DNA of 64,000 bases from UBA5734 sp964499985 (GCA_964499985.1 CAZCMX010000002.1:1-64000), one strand, 5' to 3'; counted from the stretch's first letter, positions 30,948-39,958 are shown. The notes: generated by a model from the sequence alone, not told the origin. A program made the numbers and translations.

Positions 30948-31933
30948 AAAAACAAATTCCGCTGCGGCTATGTGCCATCATCCTGACTCTTGGCCTGCTC
31001 TTTCTTTGCGGGTGCAGTCCTGCGGATACAACCCTGGCCCCAGCCGGGCAGATCCGGATTGCCTGCCTCAAAGGGCCAACCGGGATCGGACTGGTCCATC
31101 TGATGGATCAAAATGAGCAGGGCAAAACTCAAAACAGCTATGCGTTCTCGATCCATGGCTCGGCGGACGAGATCACACCGAAGCTGGTCAATGGCGAGGT
31201 GGACCTGGCTGCCATTCCGGCCAATCTGGCTGCGGTTCTCTACAACAATACCAAAGGACAAGTGGAGGTCCTGGCCATCAATACACTCGGTGTCAGCTAC
31301 CTGGTGGAAACAGGTTCGGCCGTCCAGTCCTTTGCCGATTTGCGCGGCAAGACCCTTTATGCGACGGGCAAAGGCTCCAGCCCGGAGTATGCCCTGCGCT
31401 ATCTGCTGCAGGAGCATGGCATTGACCCGGACCAGGACATCACCCTGGAATGGAAATCCGAACCCACTGAGGTGGTCGCCTTGCTGGCCCAGATGCCTGG
31501 CATGGTGGCCTTGCTGCCCCAGCCCTATGTGGCAGTGGCCCAGGGCAAGGTGCCTGGCCTGAAGGTGGCGATTGACCTCAATGCCGCCTGGCAGGACCTG
31601 GACAATGGCAGCCTGATGATCACAGGTGTCCTTGTGGGCCGCAAGGCCTTCCTGGAACAGTATGAAACCCAGGTCAAGGTTTTTCTGGAGGAGTACCGGA
31701 CATCCACCCGCCTGGCCAATGAATCGGTTGCCGATACCGCCCAGCTGACCGAAAAATATGGCATTGTTGCCGCGGCAGCGGCCGAAAAGGCCATCCCCCA
31801 GTGCAATATCACCTATATGGCTGGCCAAGACATGAAAACCGCCTTGTCCGGCTATCTGGCGGTGCTCATGGCCCAGAATGCCAAGTCAGTCGGCGGCCAG
31901 CTGCCGGATGATGGCTTTTATTTCCAGCCCTGA
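30944..31933 (+). CDS. ABC transporter substrate-binding lipoprotein (NMT1/SsuA-like)
   Basis: A 329-residue lipoprotein with lipobox FLCGC (acylated Cys24). The fold reads IRIACLKGPTGIGLVHLMD, then NGEVDLAAIPANLAAVLYNN, then LRGKTLYATGKGSSPEY, typical of periplasmic-binding proteins in the nitrate/sulfonate/taurine and thiamine-precursor groups. The start ATG 30944 lies inside the last codon of the kinase gene and follows GGGAGGG. Permease and ATPase genes follow directly. The ligand is not identifiable by eye. Confidence 0.9.
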   Translation: MKKQIPLRLCAIILTLGLLFLCGCSPADTTLAPAGQIRIACLKGPTGIGLVHLMDQNEQGKTQNSYAFSIHGSADEITPKLVNGEVDLAAIPANLAAVLYNNTKGQVEVLAINTLGVSYLVETGSAVQSFADLRGKTLYATGKGSSPEYALRYLLQEHGIDPDQDITLEWKSEPTEVVALLAQMPGMVALLPQPYVAVAQGKVPGLKVAIDLNAAWQDLDNGSLMITGVLVGRKAFLEQYETQVKVFLEEYRTSTRLANESVADTAQLTEKYGIVAAAAAEKAIPQCNITYMAGQDMKTALSGYLAVLMAQNAKSVGGQLPDDGFYFQP

Positions 31934-31936
31934 AGC

Positions 31937-32704
31937 ATGGCGAGCGCAGCAGCTGGCAAACGATCGTCCTGGGCCAGAGTCCTGTCGGTTCTCCTGGCCT
32001 TGCTGGTCTGGCAGCTGGCCGCCTGGCTGGTCCAGAGCCATCTGCTGCTGGTCTCGCCCTGGACGGCGCTGGTCCGGCTCGTGATCCTGGCTGGCCAAGG
32101 CTCCTTCTGGCTGTCTGTGCTTCATTCCCTGAGCCGGATCCTCCTGGGTTTTGCCTTGGCATTGCTCAGCGGCACCGGCCTGGCTGTGCTTTCTGCCCGC
32201 TGGCAGCTGGTCGATGCCCTGCTCTGGCCCTATCTGGCGGCGATCAAGGCCACCCCTGTCGCATCATTCATCATCTTGTGCCTGATCTGGCTCGACTCGC
32301 GCAGCCTGTCGGTCTTCATCTCATTTTTGATGGTGCTGCCAATCATTTACACCAGTGTCCTGCAGGGCATCCGCAGCACCGATATCTTGCTGCTTGAGAT
32401 GGCTGCGGTCTTCAAGGTCAGCCGCTGGCGCCGCGTATTCTATATCTATCTGCCGCAGCTGCGACCTTTCCTGGTCGCTTCCTGTACGGTTGCCACCGGA
32501 CTGGCCTGGAAAGCCGGGATTGCGGCCGAGGTCATCGGCATCCCGGCCGGAACGATTGGCGAACGCCTCTACCAGGCTAAGGTTTACCTGGATACCGGGG
32601 ATCTGTTTGCCTGGACCGTCGTCGTAGTGGGGCTCTCAATCCTGGTCGACAAGGCCATTGTCCATGGCCTCGACCGCTTGTTTGCCTTTGTGGAGCACCG
32701 CTGA
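31937..32704 (+). CDS. ABC transporter permease (SsuC/TauC-like)
   Basis: A 255-residue inner-membrane permease with about six helices and the BPD_transp_1 coupling region EMAAVFKVSRWRRVFYIYLPQLRPFL near residues 155-180. AGIAAEVIGIP near residue 195 is typical of the SsuC/TauC group. It starts three bases past the substrate-binding gene. Confidence 0.92.
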   Translation: MASAAAGKRSSWARVLSVLLALLVWQLAAWLVQSHLLLVSPWTALVRLVILAGQGSFWLSVLHSLSRILLGFALALLSGTGLAVLSARWQLVDALLWPYLAAIKATPVASFIILCLIWLDSRSLSVFISFLMVLPIIYTSVLQGIRSTDILLLEMAAVFKVSRWRRVFYIYLPQLRPFLVASCTVATGLAWKAGIAAEVIGIPAGTIGERLYQAKVYLDTGDLFAWTVVVVGLSILVDKAIVHGLDRLFAFVEHR

Positions 32705-32706
32705 GC

Positions 32707-33300
32707 ATGGCCATTGAGATCAAACATGTGAGCAAATCATATGCCGGCCGGCTCGTGCTCGACCGTTTCTTTGCAGTTCTGCCAGAGATGGAAACCCGGG
32801 TGATCATGGGCCCCTCGGGCTGTGGCAAAACGACCCTGCTGCGGCTTCTGATGGGCCTGGAACAGGCAGATGCGGGCCTGATCACCGGCCTGCCGGATCG
32901 GATCAGTGCCGTGTTTCAGGAAGAACGACTCTGCAGCCCATTTTCAGCCCTGGCCAATATCCGCATGGTTACCGGCCCATCGGTGAGCCGGCAGACCATT
33001 GAACGGCACTTGGCCGAAATCGGCCTGGCCGATTGCATCCACCAGCCGGTCCGGACCCTCAGCGGCGGCCAGCAGCGCCGGGTCTCGATCGTCCGCGCCA
33101 TGCTGGCGGACAGTGACCTGGTTCTGCTCGATGAGCCCTTCAAGGGTCTGGACGCAGACACCAAAGACCGAGCCATCGTCTATGTTCAAGCCCAAGCGGC
33201 AGGGAAGACCCTGGTGATCGTCACTCATGACATCGCGGAAGCAACCGCTCTGGCGCCGGCAGAAGCGTGGATCCGGCTGCCGGCAGGTTCGCCCGGCTAA
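32707..33300 (+). CDS. ABC transporter ATP-binding protein, short form
   Basis: A 197-residue ATPase. Walker A GPSGCGKTT near residue 36, Q-loop FQEERL, signature LSGGQQRR near residue 118, Walker B DLVLLDEPF near residue 138 and switch His in VIVTHDIAEA. It is shorter than most SsuB/TauB proteins (about 240-260) because it lacks their C-terminal tail, yet has a full nucleotide-binding core. It completes the importer. Its stop codon overlaps the stop of the convergent LRR gene by four bases. Confidence 0.92.
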   Translation: MAIEIKHVSKSYAGRLVLDRFFAVLPEMETRVIMGPSGCGKTTLLRLLMGLEQADAGLITGLPDRISAVFQEERLCSPFSALANIRMVTGPSVSRQTIERHLAEIGLADCIHQPVRTLSGGQQRRVSIVRAMLADSDLVLLDEPFKGLDADTKDRAIVYVQAQAAGKTLVIVTHDIAEATALAPAEAWIRLPAGSPG

Positions 33301-35219
33301 AATTCATAATGAAAGGACCGCGGACCGCGCATCTGGTTCTGGTATTGCAGCAGGCGCATCAGAATTTCCGTATGGTGGCCGTCATTGGCCCGTTCCAGGG
33401 CCATCTCCAGGCGGTCCTCAGGGACCAGGCCCTGCTCGAGCAGAATCTGGCAGCCTTCCAGATCCTGTTGGTTGATCACAACCAGAATGAGCTGGTCTAT
33501 CTCATGGCGCATGAAATCCAGGTAGAGCGCCCGTCTTTCCCGGGTCAGGCGACTGGGGCTGCGAAACTGGACCACCGCCATGGCAAACCGTTCCTGGACC
33601 CGGTTCAGCTGGCTCCACAAGCGGTCGTAGCGCTGATAATCCACGACGACCTGGCCATCCTGGGCCTGGATGCATTGGCAAAAATCGGTGGCCTCTTCGT
33701 AAGTCAGCCGGGTCCAGTCCGGGAACAGGATGGCCTCATGCTCCTCAGGCGGCACCCTGGCAGCGGCCGGCAAGCGTCTGATCTCCACGAGCCGCAGACC
33801 CAGCCAGGCGCGCTCGCCGATGACCCATAGCCGGGCCGGAATCCTCAGGCAGCGGATGCTTTTACACTCGGCAAAGGCTTTGTCCGCAATGGCTTCAAGA
33901 CCATCCGGCAATATCAGGGTCTCCAATTGGCTGCAACCGGAAAAAACACCTTCGGGCAGGGTTTTCACCTGAGCAGGAAGCACCAGCTGGCGCAGGCGTG
34001 AACAGCCAGCCAGGGACCAGGGGCCTATGTCCTCAAGTGAAGACGGCAATTCGAGTCGGACCAGGTGACGGCAACCTTTGCAGGCATGGGCAGCTATTTC
34101 ACGCACACCTTCCGGCACCCTGTACTGGGCCGCTGGCTGCCCTTCCGGCAGGATCAGGAGCCGTTGTAGATTTTTGTCAAAAACGACCCCGTCACGGGAG
34201 GCAAAAACCGGATTGTCCGGGTGCACATCCAGGCGGGAGAGCTGTTCGCAACGGATGAATACGCCCTCACCGAGCGAGACCAGGCTTGCTGGCAACTCGA
34301 CCTGCCTGAGCTTGCGGCAGCTGTCAAAGACCCAGCGGCCCAGCCTGGCCAGGCGGTCAGGCAATTGGATCTGCTCCAGGGCGTCACAGCTTTTGAACGC
34401 CATGTCGGAAAGGGTATGGATGCTGTCAGGCAGCTCGATCGACTCGAGCTGGATACAGCCGAGGAAAGTCCTTTCCTCGAGACGCTCCAGCCCTGCCGGC
34501 AGATTGACCTGGCGGAGGCTGTAGCACTTGGAAAAAGCCCCCAGGCCGATCTGCTGCACCCCCGCGGGCAGCTCCAGTTGGCCCAGACTCTGGCAATTGG
34601 CAAAGGCGGTCATGCCGATATGACGGATGGACTCCGGCAGCGAGACGGTCTGCAGGCTGAGGCACCCCTCCAGCAGATTGTCACTGACCGCATCGATACC
34701 CTCAGGCAAGGCCAGCGTCTGGAGTGCGGCGCAACTGGCCAAAGCACCCGGTCCAAGCTGGGCCAGGGTGGAAGGGAGCTCCAGTTGCCTGAGGTTCTGG
34801 CAATCCATAAAAGCGGATTCGCCGATTCGTTCCAGCCCCTCAGGCAGGCGGATCGATTCGAGATGGGTACAGCCGGCAAAAGCCTGCTTGCCAATGTCGC
34901 GGATCGTATCAGGCAAGATGACTTCCCGCAGGCTGCGGCAAAGCCGGAAGGTGCCTGGCTCGATCCGGGTCAGTCCGGCCGGCAGCTGGATACGCTCCAG
35001 GAATTCACAACGATAGAAGGCCTCGGCGGCAATTTCACGCACACTGTCGGGAATATGGATGCTGCGAAAGCGGGGCACATCGGCGACATTGTGATCGCGC
35101 ATGCGGAAAAACGCCCGGCTGCCGATCCTAGTCACCCCATCCGGAATTTCGACCTGGCTGTCCGGGCAAAGCAGGCCGGAATAATTTTCCGCCCGGCCCT
35201 TTTCCATCAGCAGGATCAT
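33297..35219 (-). CDS. Leucine-rich repeat (LRR_5, BspA-like) protein, third gene of the VWA-MoxR cassette
   Basis: A 640-residue protein with no signal peptide or membrane helix. From about residue 15 to 455 it is a run of roughly 18 LRR_5 repeats of 23 residues with the pattern LPxxLxxIGxxAFxxCxxLxxIx. One repeat near residue 310 is broken by a spacer resembling the internal NPxFxSxDGVxF sequence of BspA-type proteins. The last 110 residues differ and include QQDLEGCQILLEQGLVP, which resembles an ankyrin repeat. Start ATG 35219 overlaps the stop of the AAA gene (ATGA). Most BspA-like proteins are surface proteins; absence of a signal peptide suggests a cytoplasmic recognition or scaffold role with its partners. 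Function unknown. Confidence 0.88.
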   Translation of the reverse strand: MILLMEKGRAENYSGLLCPDSQVEIPDGVTRIGSRAFFRMRDHNVADVPRFRSIHIPDSVREIAAEAFYRCEFLERIQLPAGLTRIEPGTFRLCRSLREVILPDTIRDIGKQAFAGCTHLESIRLPEGLERIGESAFMDCQNLRQLELPSTLAQLGPGALASCAALQTLALPEGIDAVSDNLLEGCLSLQTVSLPESIRHIGMTAFANCQSLGQLELPAGVQQIGLGAFSKCYSLRQVNLPAGLERLEERTFLGCIQLESIELPDSIHTLSDMAFKSCDALEQIQLPDRLARLGRWVFDSCRKLRQVELPASLVSLGEGVFIRCEQLSRLDVHPDNPVFASRDGVVFDKNLQRLLILPEGQPAAQYRVPEGVREIAAHACKGCRHLVRLELPSSLEDIGPWSLAGCSRLRQLVLPAQVKTLPEGVFSGCSQLETLILPDGLEAIADKAFAECKSIRCLRIPARLWVIGERAWLGLRLVEIRRLPAAARVPPEEHEAILFPDWTRLTYEEATDFCQCIQAQDGQVVVDYQRYDRLWSQLNRVQERFAMAVVQFRSPSRLTRERRALYLDFMRHEIDQLILVVINQQDLEGCQILLEQGLVPEDRLEMALERANDGHHTEILMRLLQYQNQMRGPRSFHYEF

Positions 35220-36775
35220 GCCCGGTCTCCTGCCGGCGCGGCAGAGGCTGGAGCATCTGCCGCACCATGGTGCAGACTGTCCATGGCCGACAAGATCACC
35301 TGGTGACGGTCAAAAAATTTCAAATCATCGCTATAGGCAAAATAATCGTCACAGCCGAAGCGGCTGATGAACCGGGCTGCATCCGGATGGTTGGTCAGCC
35401 CGGCCAGCCAGGTCCGGCGTTCCTGGCCATCGCCAAATGCGGCGTTCACAAAGTCAAATCCCTGATGCAGCCGTTGCCGGACCTGGGCTGAATCGGCCTC
35501 CAGCTGGCGGACAGCCTGGTCGAAGCTGGCCTTGAGCTGGTCAAAGGGCGCCTGGCGGGCGCTGCTGCCCCCGAGGATCAGGGCACGCTGGTCGTTTTCC
35601 AGGCTCTTGATCAGAAGCTGGAGCAAATGCTTGCGCTCCCCGGTCAAGGTCAAGGACCGCTCGCCGATTTCCAGGGCCTTTTGCTGCTGCAAGATCTGGT
35701 GCTCCAGCACGGACGGCGCATCCGCTGCGGGCTGTTCGATTTCACTTTTGATGCTCTTGAGGACCTGGTAGCGTTGCTCAACCAGTGTATCGGCCACCAG
35801 GCAGGCTTGCATGCTCTGGTTCAAGGCATTGAGCAGCAAGCTCAGCAAAGACAGGCGTTCATCGAAAGGGGCCGCCTGGGCCTGTCTGAGCACCTCTTCA
35901 CCAGCCTGGCCGGACAGGATGGCTTCGATCCGGTATTGGTCCTTATACGTATTGTACAGCTCATAATAAAGGGCGAATTCGCGGGCGATCCTGGGATTTT
36001 GCAGATATTGGCCGGTCAAGTGCTGGTCTACCGGCAGACCCAGCTCTTCCGACAGGACGATCATTTTGGACAGGTCCTCCCAGCCACGGGCCGTGACGAA
36101 ATATTTGCCATCGACCGTGGCCTCCACCGCATAGAAATCCTGCTGGCGCAGGTCGAGGTAGGACAGGATGCTGGCATGGACCTTGTAGCGCCAGGCATAG
36201 TCCTTCCAGACCTCGAAATCCGGCTCAACATCGATCCGTTTCAGGCGGTCCATCGTCACGATGTCAAATTCGCGGACCGACTGGTTGTATTCAGGCGGAT
36301 TGCCCGCGGTGACGACGACCCAGCCGTGTGGCAGACGATGGCGGCCAAAGACCTTGAATTGCAGGAACTGCAGCATGGCCGGGGCCAGGGTTTCCGAGAC
36401 ACAGTTGACCTCGTCGAGAAACAAGATCCCTTCGGCGATGCCGGTTTCTTCGATGGTATCGTAGACCGCAGCAATGATTTCGCTCATCGTGTATTCCGAT
36501 ACATCATAGTCGACCCCGCCAAAGGATTTGCGCAGGATGAACGGCAAGCCGAGGGCGCTCTGGCGGGTATGATGGGTCATGGAATAGGATACGAGGCTGA
36601 TCCCGGTCTCCTGGGCGATCTGCTCCATGATGGCGGTCTTGCCAATTCCCGGCGCCCCCAGCAGGAAAATCGGCCGCTGTTTTTCCAGGGGAATCCGGTA
36701 ATTGCCCAGCTCATCCTTCTTCAGGTAGGCTGCAATCGCATTTTGAATTTGCTGCTTGGCATTCTTGATATCCAT
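35216..36775 (-). CDS. MoxR-type AAA+ ATPase (AAA_5)
   Basis: A 519-residue ATPase. Walker A GAPGIGKT at residues 40-47, Walker B ILFLDEVN near residue 118, sensor region VVTAGNPPEYNQSVREFD near residue 155 and MDRLKRIDVEPD after it. From about residue 275 a helical, heptad-rich region of some 240 residues follows that is not part of the usual MoxR core (normally about 320 residues). MoxR ATPases act as chaperones on VWA-domain partners, and such a partner is encoded immediately upstream. AGGAG precedes the ATG. Its stop overlaps the LRR start. Confidence 0.9.
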   Translation of the reverse strand: MDIKNAKQQIQNAIAAYLKKDELGNYRIPLEKQRPIFLLGAPGIGKTAIMEQIAQETGISLVSYSMTHHTRQSALGLPFILRKSFGGVDYDVSEYTMSEIIAAVYDTIEETGIAEGILFLDEVNCVSETLAPAMLQFLQFKVFGRHRLPHGWVVVTAGNPPEYNQSVREFDIVTMDRLKRIDVEPDFEVWKDYAWRYKVHASILSYLDLRQQDFYAVEATVDGKYFVTARGWEDLSKMIVLSEELGLPVDQHLTGQYLQNPRIAREFALYYELYNTYKDQYRIEAILSGQAGEEVLRQAQAAPFDERLSLLSLLLNALNQSMQACLVADTLVEQRYQVLKSIKSEIEQPAADAPSVLEHQILQQQKALEIGERSLTLTGERKHLLQLLIKSLENDQRALILGGSSARQAPFDQLKASFDQAVRQLEADSAQVRQRLHQGFDFVNAAFGDGQERRTWLAGLTNHPDAARFISRFGCDDYFAYSDDLKFFDRHQVILSAMDSLHHGAADAPASAAPAGDRA

Positions 36776-36805
36776 ATTCGTTCTCCTCGTATCTGGCAGA
36801 CTGCA

Positions 36806-38188
36806 TTAAAGCTGGTCGAGGTCTTCTTCATGCAAGATCAGCTTGATGGCCCAGGGTGGAACTGACACCTGGCTGCCAGCATCATTGAGGAAGACAAAGG
36901 CTGTCTCATAGGCTGGCTTTCTTTCGGGATAAGTCCCCAGACCATCGGTGAAATAGATCAGGCCTTTGAGCCGCGTGAACTGTTTTTGCCGGATCATGTC
37001 ATCGACCAGGTGGAACACCGGCCGAAAGTCCGTGCCGCCAAAGCCGCATAGCTGTTCGCTGGCGGTATAGCGGGCAAAATCTTCTGGCTGCTGCAGATGG
37101 ATGACGGACTGGATCTTGGCATCGCACTGGATCAGATAGACATTGAATGTCTGGAAAAAGGCGGCATTCTGGCTGAGAATGGCTCCGGTTTTGCGGATGA
37201 AGGCCTGGACCGCCGCTCCGCTGCAGGATGCGGAGGTATCGATCGCGATGACCAGGTCGCGGATCTTGGGGACCTCTTGATATTCCAGGGGCTCGATCAG
37301 GGGCAGGTTGCGGTAGAGGGTCAGGCCATAGGTGTAGAATACGGTATCGAATTCGTCGTCATTGAGCCGCAGCGTCTCGCCCAGGACCATGAAGCGCCTC
37401 AGGAAGGCCCGGTAATCGACCGGGGGCTGGTTGGCGCGTTCGATGGCTGCGGTCAAAGTGCCCGATTGGCTGCCCCAGTTCCGGGACAGGGTTTCCAGAT
37501 CGACCTGGACCCGGCTGCTGATGGCTTCCCAGCGCTGCCGGGCCTGTTTTCCGGCCTCTGGCATTTCGGTGTCAGGTTGTAACGATGTCTGATCATCCTG
37601 ATCTGAATTTTCATCTGCGCCGGTGAATTCTGCCCGCTGCGGCCAGGCCTGGTGCGCATCCCGGAACACGATATCCTGCCAGTGCAGGAGTGTGGCATCG
37701 GATGGGGGCTGGCTGCTGAAAAAATGGTAGAGCCTTTCCGCCGTCAGGGCGCGAGCATCCTTTTTCAATTGACTGAACAAGGCTTTGCGGACCGGTGCCC
37801 CAGGGCAGTCTGTCAGGGCCAGGCCCAATTCATCGATGATCGCTTCCACCGCGATGTCACAGGCCAGGTCCCAATAGTCGTTGTGTGCTTTTCGACTGGC
37901 AAAAGGATGGAGGAGAACCAGATGCAAAACGAGATGCAGATAGTCGCGGGCCACTTGTTCACGGCTGGCCTGGTAGCGGGTGAGCAGGGTTTGCCAGCCA
38001 TAGGCCAGGACTTGCCCATCGGTAGCAAACTGTTCCCGGCCAGTGTCCAGGAATACGGGCTGGCACAGGGCCGGACCGAGAAATCTCAGGGTCACCATCA
38101 GGGTGTCACGGGTCAACTCCATCACATCCTGGGCGATTCTGGCAGGCTGGTTTCGAGGGTCAGAGCTGGATGATCCTGGGTCTGGCAT
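36806..38188 (-). CDS. VWA-like protein with metallopeptidase-like N-terminal domain (DUF2201-like)
   Basis: A 460-residue protein, first in the cassette. Residues about 15-200 resemble the DUF2201 metallopeptidase-like domain: HLVLH at 85-89, another His at 94, and WDLACDIAVE near 108. The catalytic Glu expected in HExxH is Leu here, so peptidase activity is doubtful. A charged linker (about 190-230) leads to a VWA domain at about 300-455, with IAIDTSASCSG (MIDAS Asp317), GGTDFRP and YFTDGLG, a complete metal site. GGAAGGA lies five bases before ATG 38188; the frame runs to 38293 without support. The MoxR gene follows 30 bases later. Confidence 0.85.
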   Translation of the reverse strand: MPDPGSSSSDPRNQPARIAQDVMELTRDTLMVTLRFLGPALCQPVFLDTGREQFATDGQVLAYGWQTLLTRYQASREQVARDYLHLVLHLVLLHPFASRKAHNDYWDLACDIAVEAIIDELGLALTDCPGAPVRKALFSQLKKDARALTAERLYHFFSSQPPSDATLLHWQDIVFRDAHQAWPQRAEFTGADENSDQDDQTSLQPDTEMPEAGKQARQRWEAISSRVQVDLETLSRNWGSQSGTLTAAIERANQPPVDYRAFLRRFMVLGETLRLNDDEFDTVFYTYGLTLYRNLPLIEPLEYQEVPKIRDLVIAIDTSASCSGAAVQAFIRKTGAILSQNAAFFQTFNVYLIQCDAKIQSVIHLQQPEDFARYTASEQLCGFGGTDFRPVFHLVDDMIRQKQFTRLKGLIYFTDGLGTYPERKPAYETAFVFLNDAGSQVSVPPWAIKLILHEEDLDQL

Positions 38189-38303
38189 GGCTTCCTTCCG
38201 GTCGTGCACAATCTCTATACATCCATTTTCCACACATCCCGGCAAAATGCCAGCCTGATCCGTGGCCAATCCGGCCAGGACAGGTACAAACAAAGGGCCG
38301 GCA

Positions 38304-38312
38304 TGCTAAGAT
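38304..38312 (+). promoter_or_regulatory. Possible extended -10 promoter for yccF gene
   Basis: TGCTAAGAT at 38304-38312, an extended -10 form, sits 34 bases before the ATG of the YccF gene and after the divergent VWA gene. No good -35 box is seen. Confidence 0.35.
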
Positions 38313-38345
38313 GAAAGCAGATTCCAGCGCCAAGGAGGCTATTCC

Positions 38346-38720
38346 ATGAGCTTGATCGGCAATATTCTCTGGTTCATATTCGGGGGTGTCCTGTTATGGC
38401 TGGCCTGGCTGATCGCCGGCCTTTTGTGCCTGCTGACCATCATCGGCATCCCCATTGGGCTGCAGTGTTTCAAATTCGCAGCTTTGATGCTGGCTCCGTT
38501 TGGCCGCGAAATCGATTATAGCCAGGCAGGCACGGTCTCGTTCCTGGCCAATATCCTCTGGATCCTATTCCTGGGCTGGGAACTGGCCATCACGGCGGTT
38601 GTGATTGGTCTGGTCTATTGCCTGACCATCATCGGCATCCCCTTCGGCCTGCAGGCCTTCAAATTTGCCCGCCTGGCCCTGATGCCGTTTGGAGCCCGGA
38701 TTGTCCGCCAGGGAAATTGA
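38346..38720 (+). CDS. YccF domain-containing membrane protein
   Basis: A 124-residue protein with two similar halves, each carrying a membrane hairpin and the repeated motif LTIIGIPxGLQxFKFAxLxLxPFG (near residues 34-55 and 95-116), the duplicated YccF domain. The ribosome site AAGGAGG lies directly upstream. The role of YccF proteins is unknown. It stands alone between divergent and parallel neighbours. Confidence 0.93.
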   Translation: MSLIGNILWFIFGGVLLWLAWLIAGLLCLLTIIGIPIGLQCFKFAALMLAPFGREIDYSQAGTVSFLANILWILFLGWELAITAVVIGLVYCLTIIGIPFGLQAFKFARLALMPFGARIVRQGN

Positions 38721-38781
38721 CGAAAGGGTTGGAGAATGGGTTAATAAGAGATGATTGCTTGAATACTCGGGGGAATTTGCC

Positions 38782-39882
38782 ATGTATTACAAACAGTATG
38801 GAAACACAGGCCTGAAAGTCTCGGCCATTGGCATGGGCTGCATGCGCTATGATGAGGACGATATCCGGGCGGGGAACCTTGAAAAATGTGCCGAAGTGGC
38901 CCTTTATGCCCATAGCCGGGGGATCAATTATTTCGATACTGCACCGTTCTATTGCGAAGACAAGAGCGAAGAGATCACCGGGATGGCCCTGGGCCAATTG
39001 CCGCGCGACAGCTTCCTGGTCTCGTCCAAAGCCAATATCGGCACGACGGGCAAGCTCGTGACCGCCGAAGCCTTCCGCAAGCGCCTGGAGAAGACCCTGA
39101 CCAGGCTCAAAGTCGACGCCCTGGATTTCTATCACCTCTGGTGCCTGATGTCCCTGGAGGACTATAAGAAGCAAAGCGATGCCCTCTACCGATTCTTTGA
39201 ACAGGCGCAAAAGGATGGGCTGATTCGCAACATCGTCTTTTCCTCGCATATGCCCGGTGATGAACTGGAATTTGTGATTGCCAGAAACCAGTTCCGGGGC
39301 ATGCTGATTGGCTACAATGCCTTGAATTATCGTTTCCGCCAGAGCGGCATAGAAGCGGCGGCGGCCAAGGGCATGGGTGTTGTGGTCATGAATCCGCTCG
39401 GTGGCGGGATCATCCCGCAAAACCCGGATTATTTCAATTACCTGACGGCTGGTACAGACCTCAATGTGGCCCAGGCTGCCCTGCGCTTTGTGGCGTCCCA
39501 CCAGGAGATTTCGGTGACGCTCAATGGCCTGACCACCAAGGAACAGGTCGATGAGGCCTGCCAGGCGGTCGAAGGCCTGGTCGAGAAGCCTGTCCGCCAG
39601 ATTGTGGCTGAAATGGAAGGGCAAGGCCTTTCGATGAACAACCTGTGCACGGGCTGCGGCTATTGCGACGAATGCCCGGTCGGTATTGAGATCCCCAAAT
39701 ACATGGATGCCTATAACCAGCAGCTCTTTGGCGGCTCGATAAGTGAGCGCCTGCAGTGGCACTGGTCCTTGCCAGCCGACGGGGCAGCCATCTGCACGGC
39801 CTGTGGCAAATGCGAGCGACTGTGCACCCAGCACTTGCCGATCATCGCCCGCCTGGCTGATATCGCTGCCCTGGAGGCTTGA
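38782..39882 (+). CDS. Aldo/keto reductase with C-terminal 4Fe-4S cysteine motifs
   Basis: A 366-residue protein. The N-terminal 275 residues are an aldo/keto reductase barrel with GLKVSAIGMGCMR, the catalytic Asp-Tyr in YFDTAPFYCED, Lys in VSSKANIG and His in DFYHLWCL. Two cysteine groups follow near residues 292 and 341: CTGCGYCDECPVGI and CTACGKCERLC, like ferredoxin clusters. This fused layout is common in anaerobes and suggests electron exchange with ferredoxin. CGGGGGAA precedes the ATG at 38782. Substrate unknown. Confidence 0.92.
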   Translation: MYYKQYGNTGLKVSAIGMGCMRYDEDDIRAGNLEKCAEVALYAHSRGINYFDTAPFYCEDKSEEITGMALGQLPRDSFLVSSKANIGTTGKLVTAEAFRKRLEKTLTRLKVDALDFYHLWCLMSLEDYKKQSDALYRFFEQAQKDGLIRNIVFSSHMPGDELEFVIARNQFRGMLIGYNALNYRFRQSGIEAAAAKGMGVVVMNPLGGGIIPQNPDYFNYLTAGTDLNVAQAALRFVASHQEISVTLNGLTTKEQVDEACQAVEGLVEKPVRQIVAEMEGQGLSMNNLCTGCGYCDECPVGIEIPKYMDAYNQQLFGGSISERLQWHWSLPADGAAICTACGKCERLCTQHLPIIARLADIAALEA

Positions 39883-39929
39883 TTTCCAGTTTGCCCCTGG
39901 TAAAAGCCCTTGCGCATACCGGCAATTTG

Positions 39930-39958
39930 TTGTATCTTTCTTCCCGTTTTTGTACAAT
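39930..39958 (+). promoter_or_regulatory. Probable sigma-A promoter for the carboxynorspermidine operon
   Basis: TTGTAT at 39930-39935 and TACAAT at 39953-39958, spaced by exactly 17 bases, 58 bases before the start of the carboxynorspermidine dehydrogenase gene. The surrounding sequence is T-rich in contrast to the GC-rich genes. Confidence 0.6.
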
